NCBI RefSeq assembly: GCF_002008165.1
Contig: NZ_MRDM01000009.1
Location: 1 to 64,000, forward strand
Direction of reading: 5' to 3'
Origin: Rhizobium laguerreae
Lineage (GTDB): Bacteria; Pseudomonadota; Alphaproteobacteria; Rhizobiales; Rhizobiaceae
Length of the DNA: 64,000 bases
Part shown: one piece after another, positions 1-8,598 of the stretch
Layout of the letters: each line of letters begins with the position of its first letter
Position numbering within the stretch: position 1 is the stretch's first letter
Translations under genes and position numbers: made by a program
Notes under the pieces: model-generated
The model's input: the letters and a program-made list of their open reading frames with translations, nothing else
The model's database searches: none
What the model was told of the DNA's origin: nothing

Positions 1-1
1 T

Positions 2-106
2 TCCATTCCCTTCGTCTTTGCCGGAAACTGGCTGAATGAAGTGCGTGTTCTCGGCCGCTCTTTCGAGGAGTTCATCGAGGCAATTGAGCGCGGCGAAGGT
101 TGGTAA
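2..106 (+). CDS. C-terminal end of an unidentified protein (cut by window edge)
   Basis: An open frame runs in from the window edge and stops with TAA at 104-106. The visible 34 residues include the stretch FEEFIEAIERGEGW. This ending is reminiscent of SMI1/KNR4 (SUKH) immunity-type proteins, but the piece is too short to assign. It is followed by about 140 bases with no gene before the antitoxin. Confidence 0.35.
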   Translation, partial: SIPFVFAGNWLNEVRVLGRSFEEFIEAIERGEGW

Positions 107-192
107 GGCCATTCGCCTGGCGGTCTGGCTAGCCATGCCGAGGGGATCGCGCTCGAAAGCGCAAGTTCGAGAAGCTCCTTTTTAAAAACTTG

Positions 193-223
193 ATGTGCGC
201 AATTATGTGCATATATTGTGCAT
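193..223 (+). promoter_or_regulatory. Three TGTGC direct repeats, candidate antitoxin operator
   Basis: The pentamer TGTGC occurs at 194-198, 206-210 and 217-221, about one helical turn apart, in an AT-rich stretch 25-50 bases upstream of the antitoxin start at 246. Helically phased repeats in front of a toxin-antitoxin operon suggest an autoregulatory operator. That role is inferred. Confidence 0.4.
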
Positions 224-245
224 TGAAAGTGAGCGGAGATTAGAT

Positions 246-635
246 ATGGCACAGGCTCAGGCAGCACATCCTTACGCAGTCGTTTCGGGGTTTGTCGATA
301 GCCTTCAGGAGCCGCGGACACCTTATATTTCGCCGTCGCGCCTGTCGAAGGCGCTAGGCGTCAAGGTGGCGAACCTCGCGGAATTGACCGGCGTTCACCG
401 TAACACCTTGCGCAATCCGTCCTCCGAGCGCCTGCAGGGCAGGATGCGGGAAATGATCAAGGCAATCTCGGCAGCAGCGGAACTGAGCGGCGATCTTCAG
501 AAGGCAATCTATTGGTACCGAAACGAACCGATTGCCGACTATGGTCATCACACAGCGGCAGAGCTTGTTGCCGATGGTGAGATCGAGGCTGTGTTGGCGT
601 ATATCCGGGACCTGGAGAATGGAGCGCGCGGGTGA
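246..635 (+). CDS. Xre/MbcA/ParS-type antitoxin (RES toxin partner)
   Basis: A 129-residue protein whose C-terminal half matches the Xre/MbcA/ParS toxin-binding domain (DUF2384): a helix-turn-helix-like centre (LGVKVANLAELTGVHRNTLR) and the ending TAAELVADGEIEAVLAYI. Family members bind and neutralise NAD-degrading RES toxins and repress their own operon. The frame is open back to 195, but the ATG at 246, preceded by GAGCGGAG, fits the start of the family better. The gene overlaps the following toxin frame by GTGA at 632-635, which implies translational coupling. The toxin is frameshifted, so the antitoxin may now be an orphan. Confidence 0.8.
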   Translation: MAQAQAAHPYAVVSGFVDSLQEPRTPYISPSRLSKALGVKVANLAELTGVHRNTLRNPSSERLQGRMREMIKAISAAAELSGDLQKAIYWYRNEPIADYGHHTAAELVADGEIEAVLAYIRDLENGARG

Positions 636-1158
636 AAATCACCCGCATTGGCCCGGACGCGGTCTTTCATCGCTACCTGACACCAAAATGGGCATTTCTT
701 CCGATCAGCGGAGCCGGCGCCGCCATTGATGGCGGCGCTTCAATCGCCCCGGTGTGGAGGCTCTCTATCTTTCCGGGGCACCCCAGACCGCGCTCGAGGA
801 ATACCGACAGGGCGCGAGCATTACTCCGCCGGCTACGCTTGCCGCGTACAAGATCACGCTTGGCGAGGTCGCCGACCTTTCGGAAGGATTCGATCCGCTT
901 CATTGGGATGAAGCTTGGGCTAAATGGGACTGGGCATGGCGAAAGATCGCCCGGATCGACAAGAAGGTGCCTCCGTCCTGGAAGCTGGCTGACGAGGTCA
1001 TTTCGGCAGGCTGTCGGGGGCTTCTTTTTCCATCACTACGGCATGCTGGCGGAACCAACCTGGTAATTTTTCCGGCCAATCTTGCTGCTGGCGATGAAGT
1101 AAGTGTTCACGATTCAGACAACCGATTGCCGCGCGATCAGTCGTCTTGGCCGCACTAG
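632..1158 (+). pseudogene. RES-domain toxin, broken by a single-base frameshift
   Basis: The first frame reads MKITRIGPDAVFHRYLTPKW and the second, offset by one base, reads EALYLSGAPQTALEEYRQG to the stop at 1156-1158. Together they give a full-length RES protein of about 175 residues, a family that degrades NAD+. The switch occurs at about 736. Restoring one C after GGCGGC gives the expected family sequence AIDGGRFNRPGVEALYL. Nothing else appears missing, so this is either a very recent inactivation or a sequencing error. Confidence 0.8.
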
Positions 1159-1167
1159 AAACGAGGA

Positions 1168-1566
1168 TTAGCCGAAGGTTTCTTGGACATGCATTGGGTC
1201 GGTGTATTCCCTTGCGCTCGCAATCTTTCCATCGCGGATCTTGAACAGAATAAAGTATTCGTTCTCGTAGATCTTGCCGGACTTCGTGGTTGCCTGCGAT
1301 CGCGCCTCAGCAGCGATGCTATCTCCTTCGCCGATCAGGTTGATGACTTTCATATCAAGACCGTTCGAATAGGCCGTAAACATGTTGCGGAACATGCTCG
1401 CAGCTTCCGTTTTCGTCTTTGTCCCGGCCGACGGAAACAGGTGCGGCTTTCCATTGACCCACCAAGTTGCGTCCTCTGTCATGCCGTCAATTAGACCATC
1501 AGCATTTGATGTCTTAAAGTGATTGCAAAACTCGCGCACGATGCGCTTGTTGTCTTCAACGCTCAT
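1168..1566 (-). CDS. SnoaL/NTF2-like domain protein
   Basis: A 132-residue protein beginning MSVEDNKRIVREFCNHF. It has the typical single-domain NTF2/SnoaL (ketosteroid isomerase-like) pattern: an N-terminal helix followed by DGLIDGMTEDATWWVNG, and later DSIAAEARSQATTKSGKIYENEYFILFKIRDGKI. Such proteins form a conical pocket, and their ligands cannot be predicted from sequence. An open frame extends upstream to 1785, but the ATG at 1566 gives the normal length. It is convergent with the broken RES toxin. Confidence 0.75.
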   Translation of the reverse strand: MSVEDNKRIVREFCNHFKTSNADGLIDGMTEDATWWVNGKPHLFPSAGTKTKTEAASMFRNMFTAYSNGLDMKVINLIGEGDSIAAEARSQATTKSGKIYENEYFILFKIRDGKIASAREYTDPMHVQETFG

Positions 1567-1691
1567 ATCGTTTTCACCATTGTTGTTGCGGCTGAATGCG
1601 CTTCGCGTGACGCGATAAGCCAGCCTGTGCCATTTCGACGTCGACAACTGCGTGACCGTATTCCGGCGGTTGTCGGCCCCGGCGGACTGGT

Positions 1692-1900
1692 TCAAAGGCC
1701 GAACTGCTTCCTGTCGCCGCGCCAGTCGGACGACTTCAGAAACTGCTCCCAGGAAAGCGTCTCCGGATTCAAGCGGCGGCTCCATTCCAGATCGTGTTCC
1801 TTGTCGAAGTAGCCGTACTCGACCGCAAATTCGACCATGCCGATCAGTTCATCGACAAGAAGCTCATTGGCGCCGAATGCCGGAAAGTATTGTCGCTTAT
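1692..1900 (-). pseudogene. C-terminal coding relic of an unidentified protein
   Basis: Read on the minus strand, this stretch encodes a protein-like sequence including FPAFGANELLVDELIGMVEF and LEWSRRLNPETLSWEQFLKS, stopping with TGA at 1692-1694. The frame stays open upstream to about 1980 but has no convincing start. It looks like the 3' end of a displaced gene, and I do not recognise the family. Confidence 0.3.
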
Positions 1901-2044
1901 CACTGAATCGAATGCGGGGTCTTTCGCTGTCAACGACTGCGCGCCTTCGCAGCCACGCTGAGCCTCCAACCTCCCGCTACGTCATTGCCCTGTCTCCGAC
2001 CCGTCCTATCTCTTGCGCGGGACGGTCAGCGAGAGAGGACGCGC

Positions 2045-2203
2045 ATGCCGATAGACAATGCGAGATCGGCTCCGATGCAGCCGGGTGTACCTGTGGAGGA
2101 GCTGAAGGCGGCTTTGGGGACGAGCTGGAAGGAGCCGAGCCTACAGGCGGAAGGCCATCTCAATATCTTCACGCACGACAGTGAAGTATCGAGGTTGAAA
2201 TGA
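2045..2203 (+). CDS. Small protein coupled to a GNAT gene
   Basis: A 52-residue frame from ATG 2045 (MPIDNARSAPMQPGVPVEEL) whose stop overlaps the start of the acetyltransferase gene as ATGA at 2200-2203. This is the usual sign of translational coupling. The arrangement resembles an antitoxin plus GNAT-toxin pair, but no ribbon-helix-helix sequence is visible, so this may be a truncated leader gene. I do not recognise the protein. Confidence 0.4.
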   Translation: MPIDNARSAPMQPGVPVEELKAALGTSWKEPSLQAEGHLNIFTHDSEVSRLK

Positions 2204-2646
2204 CCATCTCCATTCGAGTCGGTAAAAAAACCGACGCCGAGGCGGCCATCGCGATCCTGCGCCAGTCTATAACGCAATTGTGCAGCGCTGATCACCACGA
2301 CGATGACGCTGAGATTGCGATTTGGCTCTCCAATAAGACTGCCGGGTCCTGGGCAGCATGGATCAATCGCGATGATGCCACAGTTCTAGTCGCAGAACTT
2401 GCGGGCAACATTGTCGGGGTCGGCATGGTGGATGCACAGGGTGAAATCCTGCTCAATTATGCTCACCCCGACGCACGCTTCAAGGGAATAAGCAAAGCGA
2501 TCTTGCTCGCGCTGGAGGCCCAGGCCCGCGCGCGCGGGATAAAGATGTGTGTCTTGGAAAGCACCCAAACCGCCAAGACGTTTTACGAGGCTAGAGGATA
2601 CCAGGCAGCGGCGGGCAGCCCCCTTCACCTTTCCAAACGGCTGTAA
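2200..2646 (+). CDS. GNAT family N-acetyltransferase
   Basis: A 148-residue single-domain GNAT protein, starting MTISIRVGKKTDAEAAIAIL. It has the beta4 strand VVGVGMVDAQGEILLNYAHP-like region, an acyl-CoA-binding loop region around FKGISKAILLALEAQARARG (residues 95-115), and the late motif TAKTFYEARGYQ that usually packs the acceptor site. GNATs transfer acetyl from acetyl-CoA to amines; the substrate here is unknown. It overlaps the small gene upstream by four bases. It lies directly in front of the truncated dnaE2, so its downstream flank is a recombination junction. Confidence 0.75.
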   Translation: MTISIRVGKKTDAEAAIAILRQSITQLCSADHHDDDAEIAIWLSNKTAGSWAAWINRDDATVLVAELAGNIVGVGMVDAQGEILLNYAHPDARFKGISKAILLALEAQARARGIKMCVLESTQTAKTFYEARGYQAAAGSPLHLSKRL

Positions 2647-2736
2647 CCTGCGTTGGGGTCGAGAGGCGCGCGCTGGGAACCGCTCGTTCCGGGTCCGTCT
2701 GGGCCAGTGCAGGATTTTTATCGGACCGGAGGACCG

Positions 2737-4146
2737 ACTTGCGAAGGCAAGGAGGCCGTCGAATATCCGACGCCCGAGCTTGAGGCGGTGCTCGGCAAGA
2801 CGCTCGGCGTGCCGCTGTTTCAAGAGTCGGCGATGAGGGTGGCGATGGTCTGTGCCGGCTTTACCGGCGGCGAGGCCGATCAGCTGCGCAAGTCGATGGC
2901 GACCTTCAAGTTCACCGGCGGCGTTTCGCGGTTCAAGGACAAGCTCGTGTCGGGCATGGTGAGGAACGGCTACACGCCGGAATTCGCCGAAAAGACCTTC
3001 TCCCAGCTCGAAGGATTCGGAAGCTACGGCTTTCCGGAGAGCCATGCGGCTTCGTTCGCGCTGATCGCCTATGCGTCGAGCTATATCAAATGCCATTATC
3101 CTGAAGCCTTCTGCGCGGCGCTGATCAATTCGCAGCCGATGGGTTTTTACGCGCCGGCGCAGATCGTCGGCGACGCGAGGGCGCATGGCGTCGAGGTGCG
3201 GCCGGTCTGCATCAATCGGTCCCGGTGGGACTGCACGCTGGAGCGGAGCGGCAGTTCTGGCCGCCATGCAGTTCGGCTCGGTTTCCGACAGGTGAAAGGA
3301 CTGGCGGTCGCTGACGCCGCGCGCATCGTCGCGGCACGCATGGACAATGCCTTTGCCTCGGTTGATGATATGTGGCGGCGATCTGGCGTGCCATCGGAGG
3401 CGCTCGTCCAGCTTACCAAGGCCGATGCCTTTCTGCCCTCGCTGAAGCTCGAGCGTCGGGATGCGCTGTGGGCGATCAAGGCGCTGCGCGATGAACCCCT
3501 GCCATTGTTTTCGGCGGCTGCCGAACGGGAGATGGCTGCAATCGCCGAGCAGCAGGAGCCGAAGGTGGCACTTCGGCAGATGACGGACGGGCATAACGTC
3601 ATCGAGGACTACAGCCATACCGGTCTGACATTGCGGCAGCATCCGATCGCCTTCCTGCGCAAGGATTTGTCAGTGCGCAACATCATCACCTGCGCCGAGG
3701 CGATGAATTCGAGGGACGGGCGGTGGGTCTATACATCAGGCCTTGTGCTGGTGCGGCAGAAGCCGGGATCGGCCAAGGGCGTCATGTTCATTACCATCGA
3801 GGACGAAACCGGGCCTGCCAACCTGGTCGTCTGGCCGACGCTGTTCGAAAAGCGCCGGCGGGTTGTTCTCGGATCCTCGATGATGGCGATCAATGGCCGG
3901 ATCCAGCGGGAAGGGGAGGTCGTGCATCTTGTCGCCCAGCAGCTGTTCGACCTGTCAGCCGACCTTACCGACCTTGCCGATCGCGATGAAGAGTTCAAGC
4001 TGCCGGCCGGCCGTGGCGATGAGTTCGCCAGAGCCGGAGGGCCTGATCCACGGGACAAGCCGAAGCCTGTTGTCGCCGCGCGCGACATGTTTGTGCCTGA
4101 CCTTCATATCGATACATTGAAGGTGAAGAGCCGGAATTTTCACTAA
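2737..4146 (+). pseudogene. dnaE2: Error-prone DNA polymerase DnaE2, 3' half only
   Basis: From about 2737 the frame matches the C-terminal part of DnaE2/ImuC, the alpha-type polymerase of SOS mutagenesis. It begins at [20 protein letters not shown], continues through the finger region and helix-hairpin-helix ([20 protein letters not shown]), and includes an OB-fold segment ([19 protein letters not shown]). It ends normally with the sequence [15 protein letters not shown]. About 470 residues are present of a usual 1050-1100. The PHP domain and the catalytic aspartates are missing, so it cannot polymerise. The 5' junction lies about 90 bases after the GNAT stop. No imuA or imuB is adjacent. 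A second, 5'-proximal dnaE2 fragment lies at 47028-47285. Confidence 0.85.
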
Positions 4147-4589
4147 CAAAACCCAGCGCGATTGAACACTTCGCACGAGTGGCTGCGCGGTGATCGCCTG
4201 AGGCCGAAGCGAGGTCCTGCGGCTCTTGGCCTTCCTCCAGTGGCGCTTGACGCCGCCGATCGGCGCCCATGCCTGGGTGAAGATGCCGAGCTTGCTGTGC
4301 GCTCGGTCAGAGCCTTCTGGACGAAGAATGCAGTTCGACCTGGTGAGCCAACGGCCAGTCGTTCAGGCCACTTGCCGAACTCCATGTTTGCCAGCGCGAT
4401 CACGAAATTGGGCGATATCAGCGGCAACTGCAGATCACATTTGTTCAAATAATGTTGCGATGCAATATGCTCCGCGGCTCTTCTTTTGCTCTCGTCTTGT
4501 CCTTTATTGTGCACGTGCGAACAGATCGCTTCTGCAACCCGCCGGACGAGACAATCCTCCCACTGTCCGGCCAGAAAGAGGATCCGAAT
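4147..4589 (+). other. Intergenic region without a recognisable gene
   Basis: About 440 bases between the dnaE2 remnant and the carbonic anhydrase start. Open frames on both strands here have no family resemblance that I can recognise. The last 100 bases probably hold the promoter of the carbonic anhydrase-SulP pair. Confidence 0.4.
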
Positions 4590-5294
4590 ATGGGTGATCT
4601 CCTGAAAGGTATCTCCAGTTTTCGCGGCGCCGTGTTCCCGACCCATTCCGCGCTTTACCGCAAACTCGCGCGCGAAGGCCAGCAGCCACATGCCCTGATG
4701 ATATCTTGTGCCGACAGCCGCGTGATGCCGGAAACCATAACGCAGTCCGGACCCGGCGATCTCTTCGTCTGCCGCAATGCCGGCAATATCGTTCCCCCCT
4801 TCTCGACCCTCAATGGTGGGGTCTCTTCCGCAATCGAATATGCCATCCTGGCGCTCGGCGTCAGCGACATTGTTGTCTGCGGTCACTCCGATTGCGGGGC
4901 GATGAAAGGGCTGTGCCTCCCACAAATGCTGGAACCAATGCCGAATGTAGCAGCCTGGCTGCGGCACAGCCACGCCGCTTATTCGATTGTTTGCCAGGCC
5001 TATCCCGACGATCTTTCCGACGCTGAGCGTGTACGTGCGGTAGCGATGGAAAATGTGGTCGTACAGATTGACCACCTGAAGACCCATCCATCAGTGGCGG
5101 CAAAGCTCGCGACCAGCGAAATCACACTCCACGGCTGGTTCTTCGATATCGAGACGGGTGAGGTCCAGGTCTATGACGGGGTTCTGGCCAGGTTTACGGA
5201 GGTACAGGAGGGGGAGCCGCTGCCGGTCGCCTTCACAGGACGAGGCCATCCGCATGTCATGCCGCGGATTGCCGCAGCGCTTGCAGGGGAGTAG
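4590..5294 (+). CDS. Beta-class carbonic anhydrase
   Basis: A 234-residue beta-carbonic anhydrase that interconverts CO2 and bicarbonate. The zinc-site signature is complete: CADSR at residues 40-44 (Cys40, with the Asp42/Arg44 dyad), then His99 and Cys102 in CGHSDCGAMKG. The conserved CRNAGNIVPP follows at 61-70. The upstream frame extends to 4452, but ATG 4590 with AGAAAGAGGA in front gives the normal length. The stop is five bases before the SulP transporter start, so the two are almost certainly one transcript for bicarbonate supply. Confidence 0.92.
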   Translation: MGDLLKGISSFRGAVFPTHSALYRKLAREGQQPHALMISCADSRVMPETITQSGPGDLFVCRNAGNIVPPFSTLNGGVSSAIEYAILALGVSDIVVCGHSDCGAMKGLCLPQMLEPMPNVAAWLRHSHAAYSIVCQAYPDDLSDAERVRAVAMENVVVQIDHLKTHPSVAAKLATSEITLHGWFFDIETGEVQVYDGVLARFTEVQEGEPLPVAFTGRGHPHVMPRIAAALAGE

Positions 5295-5298
5295 TGCC

Positions 5299-6825
5299 AT
5301 GACAAACACCGGCTCTGTTTCACGCGACCTCGCTTCGTCTCTCGTGGTTTTCCTTGTTGCTATTCCGCTCTGCCTGGGCATTGCAATCGCATCGGGGGTG
5401 CCCGCGGCCATGGGGCTGATCTCCGGTATCGTAGGAGGGCTGGTCGTGGGCGTGCTGGCAGGCTCACCTCTTCAGGTCTCCGGGCCTGCCGCCGGTCTTG
5501 CCGTGATCGTCTTCGGCTTCGTCGAACAGCATGGCATTGCCATGCTCGGTCCTGTGCTGCTCGTTGTCGGACTTCTGCAGATCGTGGCGGGCTTCCTGAG
5601 AATCGGCTCCTGGTTCAGAGCGATTTCTCCGGCCGTCGTTCATGGCATGCTGGCCGGCATCGGCATTTTGATCATCCTCGGACAGATCCATGTTCTCATG
5701 GGTGCCAAGCCCGCAGCAGGCGGCATAGAGAACGTCACCGCCATCGACGAGAGCGTCAGCCGGTTAACCGGCACCAATGTCACCAACGAGGCCGTCGCAC
5801 TGTTGGTCGGCCTCATCGCTCTTCTTGCGATGGTGTGTTGGGAGAAATTCCGCCCGAAATCACTGTCGCTGGTCCCGGGAGCTCTTGTCGGTGTTGCTGC
5901 CGCTACAATCTTGACAATCAGGCTTGAACTCCCGATCGCCCGCGTGGACGTGCCCGCCTCTCTAGTTGACAGCATATCCTTTCCGACGGCCGGGAATTTC
6001 GCCCAGCTTGTGCAGCCGGGCATTATTTTAATGACGTTGATGATTGCCGTCATTGCAAGCGCCGAAACGCTTCTTTCCGCGGCCGCCGTCGACCGAATGC
6101 ACGATGGAGAACGTACCCGCTTCAACAAGGAACTATTCGCCCAAGGCGTCGGTAACGGCCTTTGTGGATTGCTCGGGGCATTGCCGATCACGGGTGTCAT
6201 TGTTCGATCATCGGCCAATATCCAGGCTGGAGCTCGCACGCGCACCTCGGCAATATTACATGGCGTTTGGATCCTGGCGTTGGTGGCGCTTTTACCGGGC
6301 GTGTTGGGAATGGTGCCGTTGACGGCGCTTGCCGCCGTCCTGCTCGTCACTGGCTGGAGGCTGATCAGTCTCCACCATGTGCGTCACTTGTTCGAGCACC
6401 ATGGTCTCGTACCGGTCGGAATATGGGCAGTGACGGTGGCCATGGTCGTCCTGCAGGATTTGCTGGTCGGCGTGGCGCTCGGCCTTGCGCTGTCGATTCT
6501 GGAAATTCTCCCCTATCTGCGTCGAAAGCTTGTGATCAGGCATGCTGAGGTCGATAACGAAATCCATGTCCGTTTGCGCGGAGCGGTCACCTGCAAAGAC
6601 GTGCCGGCGATACTCAGCACGTTCGAAGGGCTACCCGACGGCCGTAAAGTCAATATCATCGGCAAACACCTGTTTTACATTGATCACACCAGCGCTGAGA
6701 CCATCAGCGAATGGCTTAGGCGCGAGACGAAATCCGGCCGAAACATCGAGATCCATCCGCCTCGGGCGGCACGGCATCCCCGCCTGAAGCCGCTATTTGC
6801 GCGGTTTTCTGCCGAAGTTGCATGA
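5299..6825 (+). CDS. SulP family anion (bicarbonate/sulfate) transporter
   Basis: A 508-residue integral membrane protein of the SulP/SLC26 family. It has the N-terminal signature region (LVVFLVAIPLCLGIAIASGVP), about ten hydrophobic segments to residue 400, and a short C-terminal cytoplasmic domain (about 410-508; HVRLRGAVTCKDVPAILSTF) resembling a STAS-type module. Start ATG 5299 is preceded by AGGGGAG. Pairing with a beta-carbonic anhydrase is typical of BicA-like sodium/bicarbonate importers, so bicarbonate is the most likely substrate. That is inferred from context, and sulfate cannot be excluded. Confidence 0.85.
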   Translation: MTNTGSVSRDLASSLVVFLVAIPLCLGIAIASGVPAAMGLISGIVGGLVVGVLAGSPLQVSGPAAGLAVIVFGFVEQHGIAMLGPVLLVVGLLQIVAGFLRIGSWFRAISPAVVHGMLAGIGILIILGQIHVLMGAKPAAGGIENVTAIDESVSRLTGTNVTNEAVALLVGLIALLAMVCWEKFRPKSLSLVPGALVGVAAATILTIRLELPIARVDVPASLVDSISFPTAGNFAQLVQPGIILMTLMIAVIASAETLLSAAAVDRMHDGERTRFNKELFAQGVGNGLCGLLGALPITGVIVRSSANIQAGARTRTSAILHGVWILALVALLPGVLGMVPLTALAAVLLVTGWRLISLHHVRHLFEHHGLVPVGIWAVTVAMVVLQDLLVGVALGLALSILEILPYLRRKLVIRHAEVDNEIHVRLRGAVTCKDVPAILSTFEGLPDGRKVNIIGKHLFYIDHTSAETISEWLRRETKSGRNIEIHPPRAARHPRLKPLFARFSAEVA

Positions 6826-7308
6826 CGTTTGCGGGAGGGCGATCCGTTGCCCTCCCTGTCTCATTGCGCTGAGCTGTAAAGTCAATTCGGTCGGATCGGT
6901 CTCTTCGACATGGACGACGTCTCCGAGACGCTCTTGGAAGTGAAGCGGCGTGCTGCGACACTCGTCGCCGTGGCAAGGCCAGCAACCGCAAAAACGATTG
7001 TACCTTCATACCCTTCAATACAAAATCAGACCCTGGGCTGGCGCAATATCGTCGCTTCACGGCTTATCGTATGCACGGGCCTCTATTCTCGCGATATCGC
7101 TGACGACGCTGGCACATGTTGAGTGGGCACCGCTTGCCCAGATGCTCGATATCAATCCGTCCGTTCGTATCGGCTGCCGTAGCGAGGCCAGTCTCGACTA
7201 ACGATGAGCCGTTGACGTTCGCCTGCCCACATACACGGTGCGCAGGAACTGTTGCGCCACGTTCACTGAACGTACGCACACGCGACGTACGAAGATCCGT
7301 ATATCAAC
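6826..7308 (+). other. Intergenic region, no gene seen
   Basis: About 480 bases after the SulP stop contain only short overlapping frames without family resemblance. Near the right end several copies of ACGTAC-like words appear (7271-7290), which belong to the regulatory zone of the tacAT module that follows. Confidence 0.4.
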
Positions 7309-7336
7309 TTGACGGGTACGTCATTTTGACGTACAC
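7309..7336 (+). promoter_or_regulatory. tacAT promoter with perfect inverted repeat
   Basis: GTACGTCA (7316-7323) and TGACGTAC (7327-7334) form a perfect 8-bp inverted repeat with a 3-base centre. It overlaps a plausible -35 box TTGACG at 7309-7314. Further ACGTAC words lie at 7269-7290. Ribbon-helix-helix antitoxins of the TacA type repress their own promoters through such palindromes, so this is a likely operator. Confidence 0.6.
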
Positions 7337-7371
7337 ATAACCACACAGTTACACCCGAAGAGGAGGCGACT

Positions 7372-7680
7372 ATGCTTGCTTTCAAAGACATGACCGCCGA
7401 AATCGATGAACCAAACGACGCACGTATGGGCTTCCGTACGAAGGCGCGCATCAAGACGGCAATTCAACGCGCTGCTGCGCTGTCCGGTGTAGACGACTCC
7501 GCTTTCACGATCAACGCTGCTTATCAAGCCGCCATGACGACGATCGCCGTCCATGAACGGACCTTTTTGCAGCCAGCCGATCATGCTGCGTTTTTTGCTG
7601 CACTGGACAACCCGCCAGAGCCGACAGATAGACTTAAGGCTGCTTTCAAGCGTCACAGCGAGACTGTCGTTTCAAAATAA
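7372..7680 (+). CDS. TacA-like antitoxin (DUF1778, ribbon-helix-helix)
   Basis: A 102-residue DUF1778 protein. The N-terminal region MGFRTKARIKTAIQRAAALSG is the ribbon-helix-helix DNA-binding part. The tail PADHAAFFAALDNPPEPTDRLKAAF is the toxin-wrapping segment typical of TacA antitoxins. It starts at ATG 7372 behind GAGGAGG and shares one base with the toxin start (TAATG at 7678-7682). It is expected to neutralise the adjacent acetyltransferase toxin and to autorepress. Confidence 0.88.
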   Translation: MLAFKDMTAEIDEPNDARMGFRTKARIKTAIQRAAALSGVDDSAFTINAAYQAAMTTIAVHERTFLQPADHAAFFAALDNPPEPTDRLKAAFKRHSETVVSK

Positions 7681-8222
7681 TGCCGCAAAACGAAGCGCCA
7701 AAGCCAATCATCGAGCCGCTCGATCCCCTAAAACATGATCGGGCGGCTTTTTCGTGCGGCATTGAGCAGGTCGACAATTTCTTTCAGAAGACCGCAAACA
7801 AGCTTCAGAAGAGCGACAATGTTCGTGTTTTCGTAATGACGCAGGACGCAGGCCCGGTGATGGGCTTCTACGCCATCAACAGCCACGCTGTTGATTATAC
7901 GGAGCTTCCGAAAAGGTTCGCCCGCGACCGGCCGGGACATGGGTCAATTCCCGCGGCCTACATCTCAATGATCGGTCGCGACTTGAAATTCGCTGGCAGC
8001 GGATACGGCGGTGACCTGCTGATCGACTGCTTGACGCGAATAGCGCGTATCTCGGATGACATAGGTACGGCAATCGTCTTGCTCGATGTCCTGGATTGCG
8101 GTGATGCAGAGCGGACCGAGAGACGAGTAAAGCTTTACAAGGAATACGGCTTCCAGCCTCTGCCAACAAATGCGATGCGGATGTTCATCCCAATCGCGAC
8201 GATCAAAAAGATGTTTGACTAA
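7680..8222 (+). CDS. TacT-like GNAT toxin
   Basis: A 180-residue GNAT-fold toxin of the TacT/AtaT group, which acetylates the amino acid on charged tRNAs and so blocks translation. Family features include IEPLDPLKHDRAAFSCGIEQVDNFF at the N terminus, the acetyl-CoA region AAYISMIGRDLKFAGSGYGGDLL (about 97-119), and the active-site segment VKLYKEYGFQPL with its conserved Tyr near residue 160. It is immediately downstream of its DUF1778 antitoxin with a one-base overlap. Confidence 0.87.
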   Translation: MPQNEAPKPIIEPLDPLKHDRAAFSCGIEQVDNFFQKTANKLQKSDNVRVFVMTQDAGPVMGFYAINSHAVDYTELPKRFARDRPGHGSIPAAYISMIGRDLKFAGSGYGGDLLIDCLTRIARISDDIGTAIVLLDVLDCGDAERTERRVKLYKEYGFQPLPTNAMRMFIPIATIKKMFD

Positions 8223-8510
8223 AACCCTGCCGCTCATGGAGTTCTCGGCGGGCCTGTCGTAAGGATTTCGTCATGAGTTTAGAAGGTGAGGTCTCGTCGA
8301 CCAGGGGTGCAGCGAGACCGACTGCAGCCCAGCTAGGATCGCGAAATCCGGGCGTGCAAGAACCCCATCTTCGAAGACCCGATCAGCGGTAGGTTGAATT
8401 CCGGTCATGTCCCACGTCTCTCAAAGAGTTCCATAAATCGCCGTTATCCCACTTGAACCCATGATCAGGTCTGCGGGTCGCATTCATTCAAGGCGCTCGA
8501 CTGGGCGTAC
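8223..8510 (+). other. Intergenic region, no gene seen
   Basis: Nearly 290 bases after tacT with no convincing open frame on either strand. The right end leads into the repeat-rich promoter zone of the fic gene. Confidence 0.35.
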
Positions 8511-8575
8511 GCTTATTTAAGAGCGCTTACCTTAGCTGCTTCGTTATTTAAGCGAAGGCCCACTTGCTTAAATAG
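8511..8575 (+). promoter_or_regulatory. Repeated TTATTTAAG motif upstream of fic
   Basis: GCTTATTTAAG (8511-8521), GTTATTTAAGC (8543-8553) and the inverted form GCTTAAATAG (8566-8575) lie within 90 bases of the fic start at 8599. They stand out from the GC-rich background. Spacings of about 32 and 23 bases suggest binding sites, possibly for the Fic protein itself, which has a C-terminal winged helix. The role is inferred. Confidence 0.45.
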
Positions 8576-8598
8576 TAGCTGAAAATCATAATCGGCCT

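Noticed and set aside
2386..3642. 418-codon open frame on the minus strand
   Set aside because: It is a GC-rich shadow of the GNAT and dnaE2 frames; its sequence is Arg/Leu-rich and without motifs.
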